64,000 nt of DNA from Tepidiforma bonchosmolovskayae (GCF_008838325.1 NZ_CP042829.1:2046001-2110000), one strand, 5' to 3'; positions 1 to 9,123 are shown, numbered from the stretch's first letter. A program made the numbers and translations. Notes: a model not told the origin generated them from the letters alone.

Positions 1-798
1 CGTCACCCACGACGCCACCTCCCGCACGTCGAGCGTCGCATCGCCGACCAGCCGGTAGCCGCTCGGGCGGTCCGGTGCGTCCACCCGGTTCACCCCCACG
101 TCGATCACCACAGCGCCGGGCTTCACCATCTCCTTCGTCAGCGTGCCGGCCCGCCCCGCCGCCACCACCACGATGTCGGCCCGGCGCGTGTGCTCGGCGA
201 GGTCCGGCGTCGCCGTGTGGCAGATCGTGACCGTCGCGTTGCCGCCCCGCGCCTTGTTCGATAGCAGCACCGCCAGCGGCCGCCCCACCAGCGTGCTCCG
301 CCCGACCACCACCACGTGCTTCCCCGCCGGGTCGTTCCCGGTCCGGAGCAAGAGCTCCACCACGCCGTGCGGCGTGCACGGGATCGCCCCGTCGAGCTCC
401 CCCCGGAGCAGCTTGCCGAGGTTCACCGGGTGAAGCCCGTCGGCGTCCTTCGCCGGGTCGAGCGCGTCGATCACCGCCAGCTCGTTCACCTGCGGCGGCA
501 GCGGGAGCTGCGGCAGGATCGCGTGAAATCGCGGGTCGGCGTTCAGCTGCCGGACCAGCGCAATCACCTCGTCCTGCGTCGCTGTCGCCGGCAGCCGGAA
601 GGTCTCCGAGAAGATGCCCGCCTCGGCGCACGCCTTCGTCTTCATGGAGACATAACTAATCGAGGCGGCGTTGTCTCCCACGATGATCGCGGCGAGCCCC
701 GGCGTCACCCCCGCCTCCCGCAGCGCCGCAGCCTCCCGAGCGACCTCCGCCCGGATCTCGGCCGCAATTGCAGCCCCGTCAATCAGCTTCGCTGGCAT
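1..798 (-). CDS. folD: FolD bifunctional methylene-THF dehydrogenase/cyclohydrolase (3' end cut by window)
   Basis: Interconverts 5,10-methylene-, 5,10-methenyl- and 10-formyl-tetrahydrofolate in the cytoplasm, supplying one-carbon units for purine and formyl-Met synthesis. The ATG is at 798 on the minus strand and 266 codons are visible before the window edge; the family is about 280-300 residues, so only the last C-terminal residues are missing. Visible family motifs are SYVSMKTKACAEAGI (residues 48-62, catalytic Tyr49 and Lys53), ILPQLPLP (94-101), KDADGLHP (117-124), PCTPHG (140-145) and the NAD(P)-binding loop VVGRSTLVGRP (164-174). It diverges from acpS, with 137 bp between the two starts. 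The family assignment is secure. Confidence 0.95.
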   Translation of the reverse strand, partial: MPAKLIDGAAIAAEIRAEVAREAAALREAGVTPGLAAIIVGDNAASISYVSMKTKACAEAGIFSETFRLPATATQDEVIALVRQLNADPRFHAILPQLPLPPQVNELAVIDALDPAKDADGLHPVNLGKLLRGELDGAIPCTPHGVVELLLRTGNDPAGKHVVVVGRSTLVGRPLAVLLSNKARGGNATVTICHTATPDLAEHTRRADIVVVAAGRAGTLTKEMVKPGAVVIDVGVNRVDAPDRPSGYRLVGDATLDVREVASWVT

Positions 799-935
799 GC
801 GCGTAGCGTATCGGGGAACCCCGCTCCGGGCCAAAATCCCGGGCCTGCATCCGATGCCCGGCGCGCAATCGGCCGCGCTCGCGTACGATCCGCTCCAGCC
901 TTGCAGCCAGCATCATCCTGCTCCCGGGGTCGCCC

Positions 936-1406
936 ATGCCCGACGACACGCCCGCGCAGCGCCCGCGCAAGTTCGCCCACGGCATCGACGTCATCGAAAC
1001 CCACCGCATCGCCGACGTCATCGCCCGCCATGGCGACCGCTTCCTCAACCGCGTCTACACGCCCGATGAGCTCGCCCACTGCCGCGGCCGCATCCCCGAA
1101 CTCGCCGTCCGCTTCGCCGCCAAGGAGGCCGTCATGAAGGCGCTCGGCACCGGCATCCGCGGTGTCGGCTGGAAGGACATCGAAATCCTTCCCAACCGCC
1201 GCGGCAAGCCCCTCGTCTTCCTCTACGGCCGCGGGGCCAGGCGCGCCGAGGAGATCGAACTCCGCGGCCTCGAAGTCTCCATGACTCACCTCGCCGACCT
1301 CGCCATCGCCTCCGTCGTCGGCGAACGCGCCCTCACCGAGGCCGAAGACACCCCCCGGCGCGGCGACAGCGCCCTCCGCCTCATCCGCGAGAAAGGCCTC
1401 CGATGA
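936..1406 (+). CDS. acpS: Holo-[acyl-carrier-protein] synthase
   Basis: Transfers 4'-phosphopantetheine from CoA to the serine of apo-ACP, activating it for fatty-acid synthesis. The 156-residue product has the two AcpS signatures: GIDVIE (residues 16-21, Mg-binding Asp18) and RFAAKEAVMKALGTG (59-73, catalytic Glu64), followed by SMTH near residue 115. The C-terminal 25 residues extend past the usual AcpS end. The 3' end overlaps nnr by 4 nt (ATGA), so the genes are probably translationally coupled. With fabF downstream it begins a lipid-synthesis-flavoured operon running to the Clp-N-like gene. Confidence 0.93.
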   Translation: MPDDTPAQRPRKFAHGIDVIETHRIADVIARHGDRFLNRVYTPDELAHCRGRIPELAVRFAAKEAVMKALGTGIRGVGWKDIEILPNRRGKPLVFLYGRGARRAEEIELRGLEVSMTHLADLAIASVVGERALTEAEDTPRRGDSALRLIREKGLR

Positions 1407-2962
1407 AACTCGTCACCGCCGCCGAAATGCGCCAGCTCGAATCCGCCGCCATCGCTGCCGGCTCCTCCGAGGCCCAGCTTATGGAGGAAGCCGGCCTCGC
1501 CGTCGCCCAGGAATCCTGGATGCTCCTCGGCACCCTCGAGGGCCGCCGCATCCTCGTCCTCGCCGGCCCCGGCAACAATGGCGGCGACGGCCTCGTCGCT
1601 GCCCGCCACCTCTACGACTGGGGCGCCGAGGTCGCCGTCTACTTCCCGAAAGGCCACCGCGACGCATCCCGCCTCGAGGAGCTTCGCGCTCGCGAGATCC
1701 CCCTCCTCATGGGCGACGACGACCCCGAGGGCCGGCAGCTCGCCGCCCAGCTCGCCGCCGCCGACCTCGTCATCGACGCCCTGCTCGGCATCGGCCAGCG
1801 CCTCCCCCTCGACCCCGCCGACCCCATCGCCCGGGCCCTCGCCGCCCTCGCCTCCACCCGCTCCTCCTACCAGCCGCCGAAAATCGTCGCCGTCGATGTC
1901 CCCACCGGCCTCGATTGCGATACCGGCGCCGTCGACCCGCTGCTCGTCCGCCCTGACATCACCGTCACCTTCGGCCTGCCGAAGGTCGGCATGTACCAGC
2001 TCCCCGGGAGCGATGCCGTCGGCCGCGTCCAGGTCATCGATATCGGCATCCCGAAAGACGCCGTCGACGCCGTACCGCTCGAACTCATCACCTCCCGCTG
2101 GGTTCGCCAGCACCTGCCGGCCCGGCCTGCCGACGCCAACAAGGGCACGTTCGGCCGCGTCCTCGTGGTGGGAGGCTGCAACCGTTACCGGGGCGCCGTG
2201 GCCCTCGCTGCGGCCGGCGCCTACCGCGCCGGCGCGGGCCTCGTGACCATCGCCACGCTCGAAGACCTCGCCCGCGACCTCGCGGCAGCGATCCCCGAGG
2301 CCACCTGGCTCCCCCAGCCGGCCGGCCCCGACGGTTCCCTCTCCGGCGAGGCCGCGATCGCCCTCCGGGCGGAGTGGGCCGCCGCCCGCGCCGCCGTCAT
2401 CGGCCCTGGCCTCTCGCTCACCGACGATACCCGCGCCTTCACCTGGGCCGCACTCCCCGACACCGCCGACTGCGCCGGCGGTGTTGTCGTCGATGCCGAC
2501 GCGCTCAACGCCCTCGCCGCCATGGACGACGCACCCGCCCGCCTCCACCCCCGCGCCATCCTGACCCCGCATCCGGGCGAAATGGCCCGCCTCCTCCGCA
2601 CGACCGTTCCCGAGGTTCAGCGCGACCGCCTCGGCGCAGCCCGCGCCGCCGCCGACCGCTTCGGCTGCACCGTGGTCCTCAAGGGCGCCCATACCGTGGT
2701 CGCCGCACCGGGCGGCCGCGCCGCTCTCTGCCCGTTCGCCAACCCCCTGCTCGCGACCGCCGGCAGCGGCGACGTCCTCGCCGGCATCATCGCCGGCTAC
2801 CTCGCCCAGGGCGCCGACCCCTTTACGGCCGCCCGCCTCGGCGTCTACCTTCACGCCGCCGTCGCCGAAGCCCTCGAGGCCGAATACGGCCGCGCCGGCC
2901 TCCTCGCCGGCGAAATCGCCGCACGCCTCCCCCGCATCGTCCGGGACCTAACCCAATCCTGA
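1403..2962 (+). CDS. nnr: Bifunctional NAD(P)H-hydrate epimerase / ADP-dependent dehydratase
   Basis: Repairs damaged nicotinamide cofactors: the N-terminal YjeF domain epimerises R- and S-NAD(P)HX, and the C-terminal ribokinase-like domain dehydrates S-NAD(P)HX using ADP. The product has 519 residues, the normal size for the fused form. The epimerase signature GPGNNGGDG lies at residues 55-63. The dehydratase part begins around residue 220 and carries LTPHPGEMARLL and AGSGDVLAGIIAGY near the C-terminus. It is encoded immediately after acpS, a common bacterial pairing, with a 4-nt overlap. Confidence in both domains is high. Confidence 0.94.
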   Translation: MKLVTAAEMRQLESAAIAAGSSEAQLMEEAGLAVAQESWMLLGTLEGRRILVLAGPGNNGGDGLVAARHLYDWGAEVAVYFPKGHRDASRLEELRAREIPLLMGDDDPEGRQLAAQLAAADLVIDALLGIGQRLPLDPADPIARALAALASTRSSYQPPKIVAVDVPTGLDCDTGAVDPLLVRPDITVTFGLPKVGMYQLPGSDAVGRVQVIDIGIPKDAVDAVPLELITSRWVRQHLPARPADANKGTFGRVLVVGGCNRYRGAVALAAAGAYRAGAGLVTIATLEDLARDLAAAIPEATWLPQPAGPDGSLSGEAAIALRAEWAAARAAVIGPGLSLTDDTRAFTWAALPDTADCAGGVVVDADALNALAAMDDAPARLHPRAILTPHPGEMARLLRTTVPEVQRDRLGAARAAADRFGCTVVLKGAHTVVAAPGGRAALCPFANPLLATAGSGDVLAGIIAGYLAQGADPFTAARLGVYLHAAVAEALEAEYGRAGLLAGEIAARLPRIVRDLTQS

Positions 2963-2981
2963 TGTACACTCAGGGCAACAC

Positions 2982-4250
2982 GTGACGAACCACGCATCGA
3001 ACCCCGCCCGTCGCGTCGTCGTTACCGGCCTCGGCATCGTCAGTCCGCTTGGACAGAACGCATGCGACACCTGGAACGCCCTCGTCGAGGCCCGCTCCGG
3101 CACCCGCCGCATCACCCTCTTCGACCCTGCCGGCTTCGACTCGCAGGTCGCTGGCGAAGTCCCTGATTTCGACCCCGCTGCCTACATGGACCGCAAGGTC
3201 GCCCGCCGGGCCGACCGCGCCACCCAGTTCGCCTTCGTCGCCGCCGATGAGGCGCTCGCCCAGTCCGGCTTCCGCCCGGCCCCCGACGACGGCTCCGAAG
3301 TTGCCGTCATCGTCGGCACTGCCATCGGCGGCATCACCACCCTCTCCGCCGAGTTCGAAACGCTCTACACCAAAGGGCCGGGCCGCGTCTCCCCCTTCCT
3401 CATGCCGATGATGCTCGCCGATATGACCAGCGGCCAGCTCAGCATCCGCATCGGGGCCCGTGGCGTGAACTACTGCCTCGTCAGCGCCTGCGCCAGCGGC
3501 GCCGACAGCATCGGCGAGGCCGCCAACATCATTCGTCGCGGCGACGCCGAGGTCGCCCTCGCCGGCGGCACCGAAGCCCCCATCACCCCCATCGTCGTCG
3601 CCGGCTTCGCCTCATCGAAAGCGCTCACGACCGCCAACGACGACCCGGCCCGCGCCTCCCGCCCCTTCGACGCCCGCCGCGACGGCTTCGTCCTCGCCGA
3701 AGGCGCCGCCGTCCTCGTCCTCGAAAGCGAGGAGCACGCCCGCGCCCGCGGCGCGACTATCCTCGCCGAACTCGCCGGCTACGGTGCGACCTCTGATGCC
3801 TACCACATCACCCAGCCCGACGAGCGCGGCGAAGGCGCAGCCCGCGCAATGCAGATGGCGCTCCGGCAGGCCGGCCTCCAGCCCGACGAAATCGATTACC
3901 TCAACGCCCACGGCACCTCGACGCCGATGAACGACCGCCTCGAAACCCTCGCCATTAAGCGCGTCTTCGGCGAGTACGCCTACGACCTCCCAATCAGCTC
4001 GTCGAAGTCCATGACCGGCCACCTCCTCGGCGCTGCCGGCGCCGTCGAGGCGGCCATCTGCGTCCTCGCCCTCCAGAAGCAGATCATCCCGCCGACCGCC
4101 AACTACGAGGTCCCCGACCCCGACTGCGACCTCGACTATGTCCCGAACGTCGCCCGCCCGGCCCGCCTCGAGGCCGTCATGACGAACTCCCTCGGCTTCG
4201 GCGGCCACAACTCCAGCCTCATCTTCCGCACCTATCGGGCCGCGCCATGA
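2982..4250 (+). CDS. fabF: Beta-ketoacyl-ACP synthase II
   Basis: Condenses malonyl-ACP with acyl-ACP in fatty-acid elongation. The start is a GTG at 2982, 19 nt after the nnr stop, giving 422 residues, the usual FabF length. The thiolase-fold catalytic triad is visible: Cys170 in VSACASGADS, one His in NAHGTSTPMND (about residue 308) and one in SSKSMTGHLLGAAG (about 345). The C-terminal glycine motif GFGGHNSSLIF is intact. The gene overlaps recJ by 4 nt. FabB is less likely because the sequence around the active site is of FabF type. Confidence 0.94.
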   Translation: MTNHASNPARRVVVTGLGIVSPLGQNACDTWNALVEARSGTRRITLFDPAGFDSQVAGEVPDFDPAAYMDRKVARRADRATQFAFVAADEALAQSGFRPAPDDGSEVAVIVGTAIGGITTLSAEFETLYTKGPGRVSPFLMPMMLADMTSGQLSIRIGARGVNYCLVSACASGADSIGEAANIIRRGDAEVALAGGTEAPITPIVVAGFASSKALTTANDDPARASRPFDARRDGFVLAEGAAVLVLESEEHARARGATILAELAGYGATSDAYHITQPDERGEGAARAMQMALRQAGLQPDEIDYLNAHGTSTPMNDRLETLAIKRVFGEYAYDLPISSSKSMTGHLLGAAGAVEAAICVLALQKQIIPPTANYEVPDPDCDLDYVPNVARPARLEAVMTNSLGFGGHNSSLIFRTYRAAP

Positions 4251-5956
4251 CCCAGCTCGTCGGCGCCCAGCCCCCCCGCTGGCGGCTCCGCGACCCCTAC
4301 GCCCACCAGAACGGCATCCCCCGGTACCCGCCCGTCCTCGCCACCGTGCTCGCCGCCCGCGGCATCACCACTCGCCAGCAGGCCGAGGCCTTCTACCGGC
4401 CCCATCTCCTCCCTGACCACGACCCGCTCCTCCTGCCCGGCATGGCCGACGCCATCCTCCGGGTCGACCGCGCCATCCGCGAGGGCGAACTCATCGCCCT
4501 CTACGGCGACTTCGACGTCGACGGGGTCACCTCCATCGCCATCCTCCACGAGGGCCTCGCCCCGCTCGGCGCCCGCACCCTGCCCTACATCCCCGACCGG
4601 TTCACCGAAGGCTACGGCCTCAACTTCGGCGCCATCCGCTCCCTCGCCGCAGCCGGCGCCACCCTCCTCGTCACCGCTGACTGCGGCATCTCCTCGGTCG
4701 CCGAAGTCGCCTACGCCAACGAACTCGGCCTCGACGTCGTTATCCTCGACCACCACACCGTCCCGGACGTCCTCCCTGACGCCCTCGCCGCCGTCAACCC
4801 GAAGCGCATCGATTCGCCCTACCCCTTCGATGAACTCGCCGCCTGCGGCGTCGCCTACCGCTTCCTCGAAGTCCTCTACGACCACCTCGGCGTCGCCTTC
4901 AACGACGCCGACTTCATCGACCTCGCCGCCCTCGGCACCGTCGTCGATGTCGCCCCGCTCATCGACGAAAACCGCCGCATCGTCGCCCGGGGACTGGAGG
5001 TCATGCGGACCGGCGGCCTCCGGCCCGGCCTCGCTGCCCTCGCCCGCGTCAGCGGCGTGGCCCCCGAACGCTTCACCTCCGAAACGCTCGGCTTCGCCCT
5101 CGGCCCCCGCATGAACGCCGCCGGCCGCCTCGCCCACGCGAACATCGCCCTCCGCCTCCTCCTCGAACGCGACTACCGCCGCGCCTTCGACCTCGCCAGT
5201 GAGCTGAACGCCCTCAATCGCGAGCGCCAGCGCCAGACCGAAGAGGCCACGCAGCTCGCCGAAGAGCTGCTCGGTCCCGCTGATGCCCCCTTGCTCTTCG
5301 TCGTCACCGACCAGATCGCCCCCGGCATCGTCGGGCTCGTCGCCTCCCGCCTCGCCGAGCGCCGCAACCGCCCTGCAGTCGTCCTCTCGCGCGGCCCCGA
5401 AGAGTCCCGCGCCAGCGCGCGCAGCATCCCCGGCTTCGATATCGTTGCCGCCATCCGAAAAGAAAAAGAGCTGCTCGTCCGCCACGGCGGCCACCGCTCC
5501 GCTGCCGGCTTCACCGTCCGCAACGAACACCTCGACGAACTCCGCGAACGCCTCACTGCCACTGCCGCGGCCCAGCTCGGTCGCGAGCCCGCCCGCCGGG
5601 TCATCGACATCGATGCTGAAGCGCCCCTCGCGGCCCTCGACGGACTGGAGGTCAAGGGCCTCATGAAGTTCGAACCAACCGGTCACGGCAACCGGAAGCC
5701 GGTCCTCCTCAGCCGCGGCGTCCGCCTCCTCGATGCCAAACCTGTCGGGCAGTCGGGTGACCACCTCCGGCTCGCCGTCCGCGACGGCCAGGTGACCTGG
5801 CGCGGTATCGCCTTCCGCCAGGCCGGCGCCGAACTCGACGACGAAGTCGATATCGTCTACTCACTCCAGCACGACCTCTCCGGGACCGGCGTCGAACTTG
5901 AGGTGCTCGACCTCGCGCCCACGGCCGCCGCCCGGCCCCTCGAACGCGGCCGATGA
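4247..5956 (+). CDS. recJ: Single-stranded-DNA-specific exonuclease RecJ
   Basis: A 5'-3' ssDNA exonuclease of the DHH family acting in recombinational, mismatch and base-excision repair. The 569-residue protein has motif I YGDFDVDGVTS (residues 86-96), motif III DCGISS (145-150), the DHH signature at 168-170, and the DHHA1-domain motif HGGHRSAAGFTV in the C-terminal half, followed by an OB-fold-like tail. All metal-binding aspartates and histidines that can be recognised are present. It overlaps fabF and the next gene by 4 nt on each side, consistent with one transcript. Confidence 0.93.
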   Translation: MTQLVGAQPPRWRLRDPYAHQNGIPRYPPVLATVLAARGITTRQQAEAFYRPHLLPDHDPLLLPGMADAILRVDRAIREGELIALYGDFDVDGVTSIAILHEGLAPLGARTLPYIPDRFTEGYGLNFGAIRSLAAAGATLLVTADCGISSVAEVAYANELGLDVVILDHHTVPDVLPDALAAVNPKRIDSPYPFDELAACGVAYRFLEVLYDHLGVAFNDADFIDLAALGTVVDVAPLIDENRRIVARGLEVMRTGGLRPGLAALARVSGVAPERFTSETLGFALGPRMNAAGRLAHANIALRLLLERDYRRAFDLASELNALNRERQRQTEEATQLAEELLGPADAPLLFVVTDQIAPGIVGLVASRLAERRNRPAVVLSRGPEESRASARSIPGFDIVAAIRKEKELLVRHGGHRSAAGFTVRNEHLDELRERLTATAAAQLGREPARRVIDIDAEAPLAALDGLEVKGLMKFEPTGHGNRKPVLLSRGVRLLDAKPVGQSGDHLRLAVRDGQVTWRGIAFRQAGAELDDEVDIVYSLQHDLSGTGVELEVLDLAPTAAARPLERGR

Positions 5957-6372
5957 CCTCCGAAGAGCTCACTCTCGCCCCCGATGCCGCCCAGGCGCTC
6001 CGCGAGTCCCAGGCCCTCTGCTACCGGTTGAACTGCGCGATTGTCGCACCCGAACACCTGCTCGCCGCCTGCCTCCTCCGCCTCCGCGCTGCCGGCGCCG
6101 CAGGTCTCCCGTCGCCTGAGGCCATTCAGCAGGCCCTCGTGGCCACCCAGGGAATCGGCGAAGACCCGCTCGACCGCGACGTCATCTTCGGCTCCGCCGC
6201 GCGCGATGCCATCTCCGCCGCCGCGGCCGCTGCCCGCGCCGCCGGAGAACGGACCATCACGGCCCGCGGCCTCGCCATCGCCCTCGCCGAGTCCGGCGAA
6301 TGCAGCCCGATGTTCTTCGCCTCGCTCGGCATCAGCCGCCGCGAGCTCGCCGACCTGCTCCGGGCTGCCTGA
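5953..6372 (+). CDS. Stand-alone Clp N-terminal (Clp_N) domain-like protein
   Basis: A 139-residue helical protein that resembles the double Clp repeat found at the N-terminus of ClpA/ClpC/ClpB chaperones. It has an ALCYRLNCAIVAPEHLLAACL segment (only the APEHLLAACL part is diagnostic), then a second similar half with TARGLAIALAESGECSP. No ATPase domain follows, because the gene stops 21 nt before the convergent xerD-like gene ends. Such single-domain proteins are usually unassigned and may bind Clp substrates or partners. The gene overlaps recJ by 4 nt. The fold assignment is by eye and moderately secure; the function is unknown. Confidence 0.6.
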   Translation: MTSEELTLAPDAAQALRESQALCYRLNCAIVAPEHLLAACLLRLRAAGAAGLPSPEAIQQALVATQGIGEDPLDRDVIFGSAARDAISAAAAAARAAGERTITARGLAIALAESGECSPMFFASLGISRRELADLLRAA

Positions 6373-6393
6373 GCCGGCCCCCGGCTCCGCCGC

Positions 6394-7302
6394 TCAGGCC
6401 GAGGCCCGCGGATGGGCCTGGTCGTACGCCTTCCGCTTCTGCTGGTCGGTCAGGTGCGTGTAGATCTGCGTCGTCGAGATGCTCGCGTGGCCCAGCGCAT
6501 CCTGCACGTACCGGAGCGGCATCCCCCCGGCGAGCATGTGCGTCGCATACGTGTGGCGGAGCGTGTGCGGCGTAATCGCTGTATCGAGCCCCGCCTCCTT
6601 CGCGTAGTTCTTCAGGATCAGCCAGAAGCCCTGCCGCGTTAGCCGCTCGCCCCGCCGGTTCACGAAGAGCGCCGTCTCGCGCCGGTTCCGAACCAGCCGC
6701 GGCCGCACGTGGAAGATGTACTGCCGCAGCTCGTCCACCGCCGTCGGCGGCAGCGTCAGCACCCGCTCCTTGTCGCCCTTGCCGACGCAGCGCACCGTCA
6801 CCGGGTCGCTCTCCAGGGCCACGTCGTTCACGTCGAGCGATACCAGCTCCGTCACCCGCAGGCCGGTCGCATACGCCAGTTCGAGCATCGCCTTGTCCCG
6901 GCGGGCCTCCGGCGTGTTCCGGCGGGCCGGCTGCTCCAGCAGCTCGTCCACTTCCTCCACCGTCAGTGCCCGCGGAAGCTGCTTGCCAACCTGCGGCGAC
7001 TTCACCTGCTCGGTGGGGTCCGCCTCGATGATGCCCTCGCCCGCGAGGAAGCTGAAGAACGACTTAATCGTCGCGACCTTCCGCGCCACCGTCGTGTCCT
7101 TGTACTTCCGCCCCCGGAGGTGCTCCACGAACGCGACGAGCTGGTCCTTCGTCATCGCCTCCAGCGCAGTCCCCGGGAACGCGCTTTCCATAAATCCCGT
7201 GAACTGCAGCAGATCGTTCCGGTATGCGCTCAGCGTGTTCGTCGAGGCGTTCTTCTCCACAGCGAGAAAATTCAAAAACTGGTCGATGCGCTCGTTGGTC
7301 AC
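6394..7302 (-). CDS. xerD: Tyrosine recombinase, XerC/XerD family
   Basis: A site-specific recombinase of the type that resolves chromosome dimers. The 302-residue protein has a SAM-like N-terminal DNA-binding domain (residues 1-90) and a catalytic domain with every active-site residue: Arg149 (ATGLRVTEL), Lys176 (GKGDKER), His246 and Arg249 (TPHTLRHTYATHML), His272 (LGHASISTTQIYTH) and nucleophile Tyr281. Length and layout match chromosomal Xer proteins rather than phage integrases. No second Xer gene is in the window, so XerC versus XerD cannot be decided. It is convergent with the Clp-N-like gene. Confidence 0.88.
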   Translation of the reverse strand: MTNERIDQFLNFLAVEKNASTNTLSAYRNDLLQFTGFMESAFPGTALEAMTKDQLVAFVEHLRGRKYKDTTVARKVATIKSFFSFLAGEGIIEADPTEQVKSPQVGKQLPRALTVEEVDELLEQPARRNTPEARRDKAMLELAYATGLRVTELVSLDVNDVALESDPVTVRCVGKGDKERVLTLPPTAVDELRQYIFHVRPRLVRNRRETALFVNRRGERLTRQGFWLILKNYAKEAGLDTAITPHTLRHTYATHMLAGGMPLRYVQDALGHASISTTQIYTHLTDQQKRKAYDQAHPRASA

Positions 7303-7405
7303 GTCGCGTTACCTCGGTGCCGTTGCGGTCGTGGGTTCCAGGGGCGGCGCAATGATAGGCAGCCCCCATCCCGGGTGTCCACGCATTTCGAGCCCCGTTC
7401 CGTGA

Positions 7406-7450
7406 ATTTCCGTGATCCCGTGTGCATGCACCCGTATCACGAAAGGAAAT
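7406..7450. promoter_or_regulatory. Imperfect extended dyad between xerD-like and acyl-CoA dehydrogenase genes
   Basis: A 45-bp stretch with nested inverted arms: ATTTCC (7406-7411) with GGAAAT (7445-7450), CGTGAT (7411-7416) with ATCACG (7436-7441), and a perfect 10-bp palindrome GTGCATGCAC (7422-7431) at the core. The arm centres are offset by 1-2 bp. It lies in the divergent intergenic region, so it could be an operator; no protein partner can be named. Confidence 0.35.
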
Positions 7451-7584
7451 CCGCCAGTCCCGGGCCATGCGCTGCGCTCCATACCCTGAGGCTAGCCCGC
7501 CGCGATGAACTGCGCACCCCCGGCCCCCGTTCCCCGACCGGCTGGTAAGCTGTGCCTCACGTCCTTCCCCGGAGAGTGATGCTC

Positions 7585-8769
7585 ATGGTCTCGCTCGAAC
7601 TCAACGACGAAGAAAAGCTCGTCCAGCAGGTCGCCCGCGACTTCGCCCGCAAAGAGATCCGCCCCGTCGCCGCCTACTACGACGAGCGCGAAGAGGTCCC
7701 CTACGACCTCATCAAGAAGGCCGCCGCCATCGGTTTCGGCATCTCGAAGCAGGGCTCCCTCCTCGATGGCGCCGGCTCCTCCCTCATCCCCTCCATCATC
7801 GCCGAGGAGCTCTCCTGGGGGTGCGCCGGGATCGCCCTCGCCATCAACAGCTCCGGCCTTGCCGCCGCTGCCATCGCCGCCACCGGCACCCCCGAGCAGC
7901 GGGAGCAGTGGCTTGCCGCCATCGCCTCCGATGAGCACGAAGTCCACCTGGGCGCCATGTGTCTCACCGAGCCTGATGCCGGCTCCGACGTCGCCAACAT
8001 CCAGACGACCGCCACCCGCGACGGCGACTTCTACGTCCTCAACGGCGAAAAGCAGTTCATCACCAACGGCGGAATCGCCGATGTCCACGTCGTCTTCGCC
8101 ACCGAGGACCGCTCGAAAGGCTGGGGGGGCATCAGCGCCTTCGTCGTGCCGAAGGGCACACCCGGCCTCCAGCAGGGTACCGTCTGGAAGAAGATGGGCA
8201 TCCGCGCCTCCCATACCGCGAACGTCATCTTCAACGACTGCCGCATCCCGGCCGAATACAAGCTCGGCGCACCCGCAAAGCCCGGCGGCTCGGCCGGCCC
8301 CGGCGCCATCGGCGCCCTCATGACCCTCGAGCGGACCCGGCCCGTCGTCGGCGCCTACGCCGTCGGAATCGCCCGCGCCGCCTACGAATACGCCCTCGAC
8401 TACGCCAAAACCCGCGTCCAGTTCGGCCGCCCGATCATTAAGAACCAGGGCATCTCCTTCATGCTGGCCGACATGGCCATGGCCGTCGATTCCGCCCGCC
8501 TCATGGTCTGGCGCGCCGCCTGGATGGCCGGCGCCAACGTCCCCTACCTCCAGGCCGAAGGCTCCATGGCGAAGTGCTACGCCTCCGATGTCGCCATGAA
8601 GGTCACCGTCGATGCCGTTCAGGTCCTCGGCGGGCAGGGCTACATGCGCGACCACCCCGTCGAAAAGTGGGTCCGCGACGCCAAGATCTTCCAGATTTTC
8701 GAAGGCACCAATCAGATCCAGCGGCTCGTCATCGGCCGCGCCCTCGAAGCCCTGCCCCCGCGCGGCTGA
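7585..8769 (+). CDS. Acyl-CoA dehydrogenase
   Basis: An FAD-dependent alpha,beta-dehydrogenation enzyme of acyl-CoA substrates (fatty-acid or branched-chain amino-acid catabolism). The start at ATG 7585 is preferred over ATG 7579 because GGAGAG at 7571-7576 is then 8 nt away; this gives 394 residues. Family motifs are CLTEPDAGSDVANI, LNGEKQFITNGG, QVLGGQGYMRDHPVEKW and IFEGTNQIQRLVIGRAL, with the catalytic-base glutamate in the last. Chain-length specificity cannot be read by eye. The gene is followed by a bidirectional terminator. Confidence 0.92.
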   Translation: MVSLELNDEEKLVQQVARDFARKEIRPVAAYYDEREEVPYDLIKKAAAIGFGISKQGSLLDGAGSSLIPSIIAEELSWGCAGIALAINSSGLAAAAIAATGTPEQREQWLAAIASDEHEVHLGAMCLTEPDAGSDVANIQTTATRDGDFYVLNGEKQFITNGGIADVHVVFATEDRSKGWGGISAFVVPKGTPGLQQGTVWKKMGIRASHTANVIFNDCRIPAEYKLGAPAKPGGSAGPGAIGALMTLERTRPVVGAYAVGIARAAYEYALDYAKTRVQFGRPIIKNQGISFMLADMAMAVDSARLMVWRAAWMAGANVPYLQAEGSMAKCYASDVAMKVTVDAVQVLGGQGYMRDHPVEKWVRDAKIFQIFEGTNQIQRLVIGRALEALPPRG

Positions 8770-8794
8770 GACGTGCCGCATCGCCGCCCACGCA

Positions 8795-8823
8795 AACGGC
8801 CCGCCGGTTGCCGGCGGGCCGTT
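8795..8823. terminator. Bidirectional hairpin terminator
   Basis: A perfect 13-bp inverted repeat (AACGGCCCGCCGG / CCGGCGGGCCGTT) with a 3-nt loop lies 25 bp after the acyl-CoA dehydrogenase stop and 30 bp before the stop of the convergent small gene. Short T-runs flank it on both strands, as expected for a shared terminator. Confidence 0.75.
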
Positions 8824-8853
8824 CTTCATGTCCGTCCGGGGCCGTTCGAGCCC

Positions 8854-9123
8854 TCAGCCCTGCGGAATCTCCTCGCAGCCGCCCGCCGGACCACCGTGCG
8901 GGTCGGCCCCGCGGAAGGTCAGCGCGCCGTCGCGCCCTCCGAATTCCGCCCCGTCCCACGCCGCGGCGCCCGCAGACGCTGCGTCCGAAGCCAGGCTCCC
9001 GCTCTCCTCCAGCACCAGGGTCGTATCCCCGGCCGGCGCCCCCCGCGTCATCAGGACGGCAGCAAGCGGCAGGAGCGCAAACGTTAACGGAAGCGCCACA
9101 AGAATGGCGAAGCTCCGGCGCAC
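8854..9123 (-). CDS. Small membrane-anchored or secreted hypothetical protein
   Basis: An 89-residue protein starting at a GTG (9123-9121) that sits 6 nt after a strong ribosome-binding site AAGGAGG. The N-terminus is RRSFAILVALPLTFALL (basic start, then a hydrophobic stretch of about 20 residues) like a signal anchor. The rest is acidic and rich in Ala and Gly, ending GGCEEIPQG. No family was recognised. The ribosome-binding site, the signal-like start and the terminator after the stop support a real gene; a long open frame that continues upstream in the same frame is just the antisense of ppx. Confidence 0.6.
   Translation of the reverse strand: MRRSFAILVALPLTFALLPLAAVLMTRGAPAGDTTLVLEESGSLASDAASAGAAAWDGAEFGGRDGALTFRGADPHGGPAGGCEEIPQG

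Noticed and set aside
6394-7450. Integrase of a mobile element with nearby attachment site
   Set aside because: The recombinase has chromosomal Xer length and layout, no tRNA or direct repeats flank it, and its neighbours are housekeeping genes.
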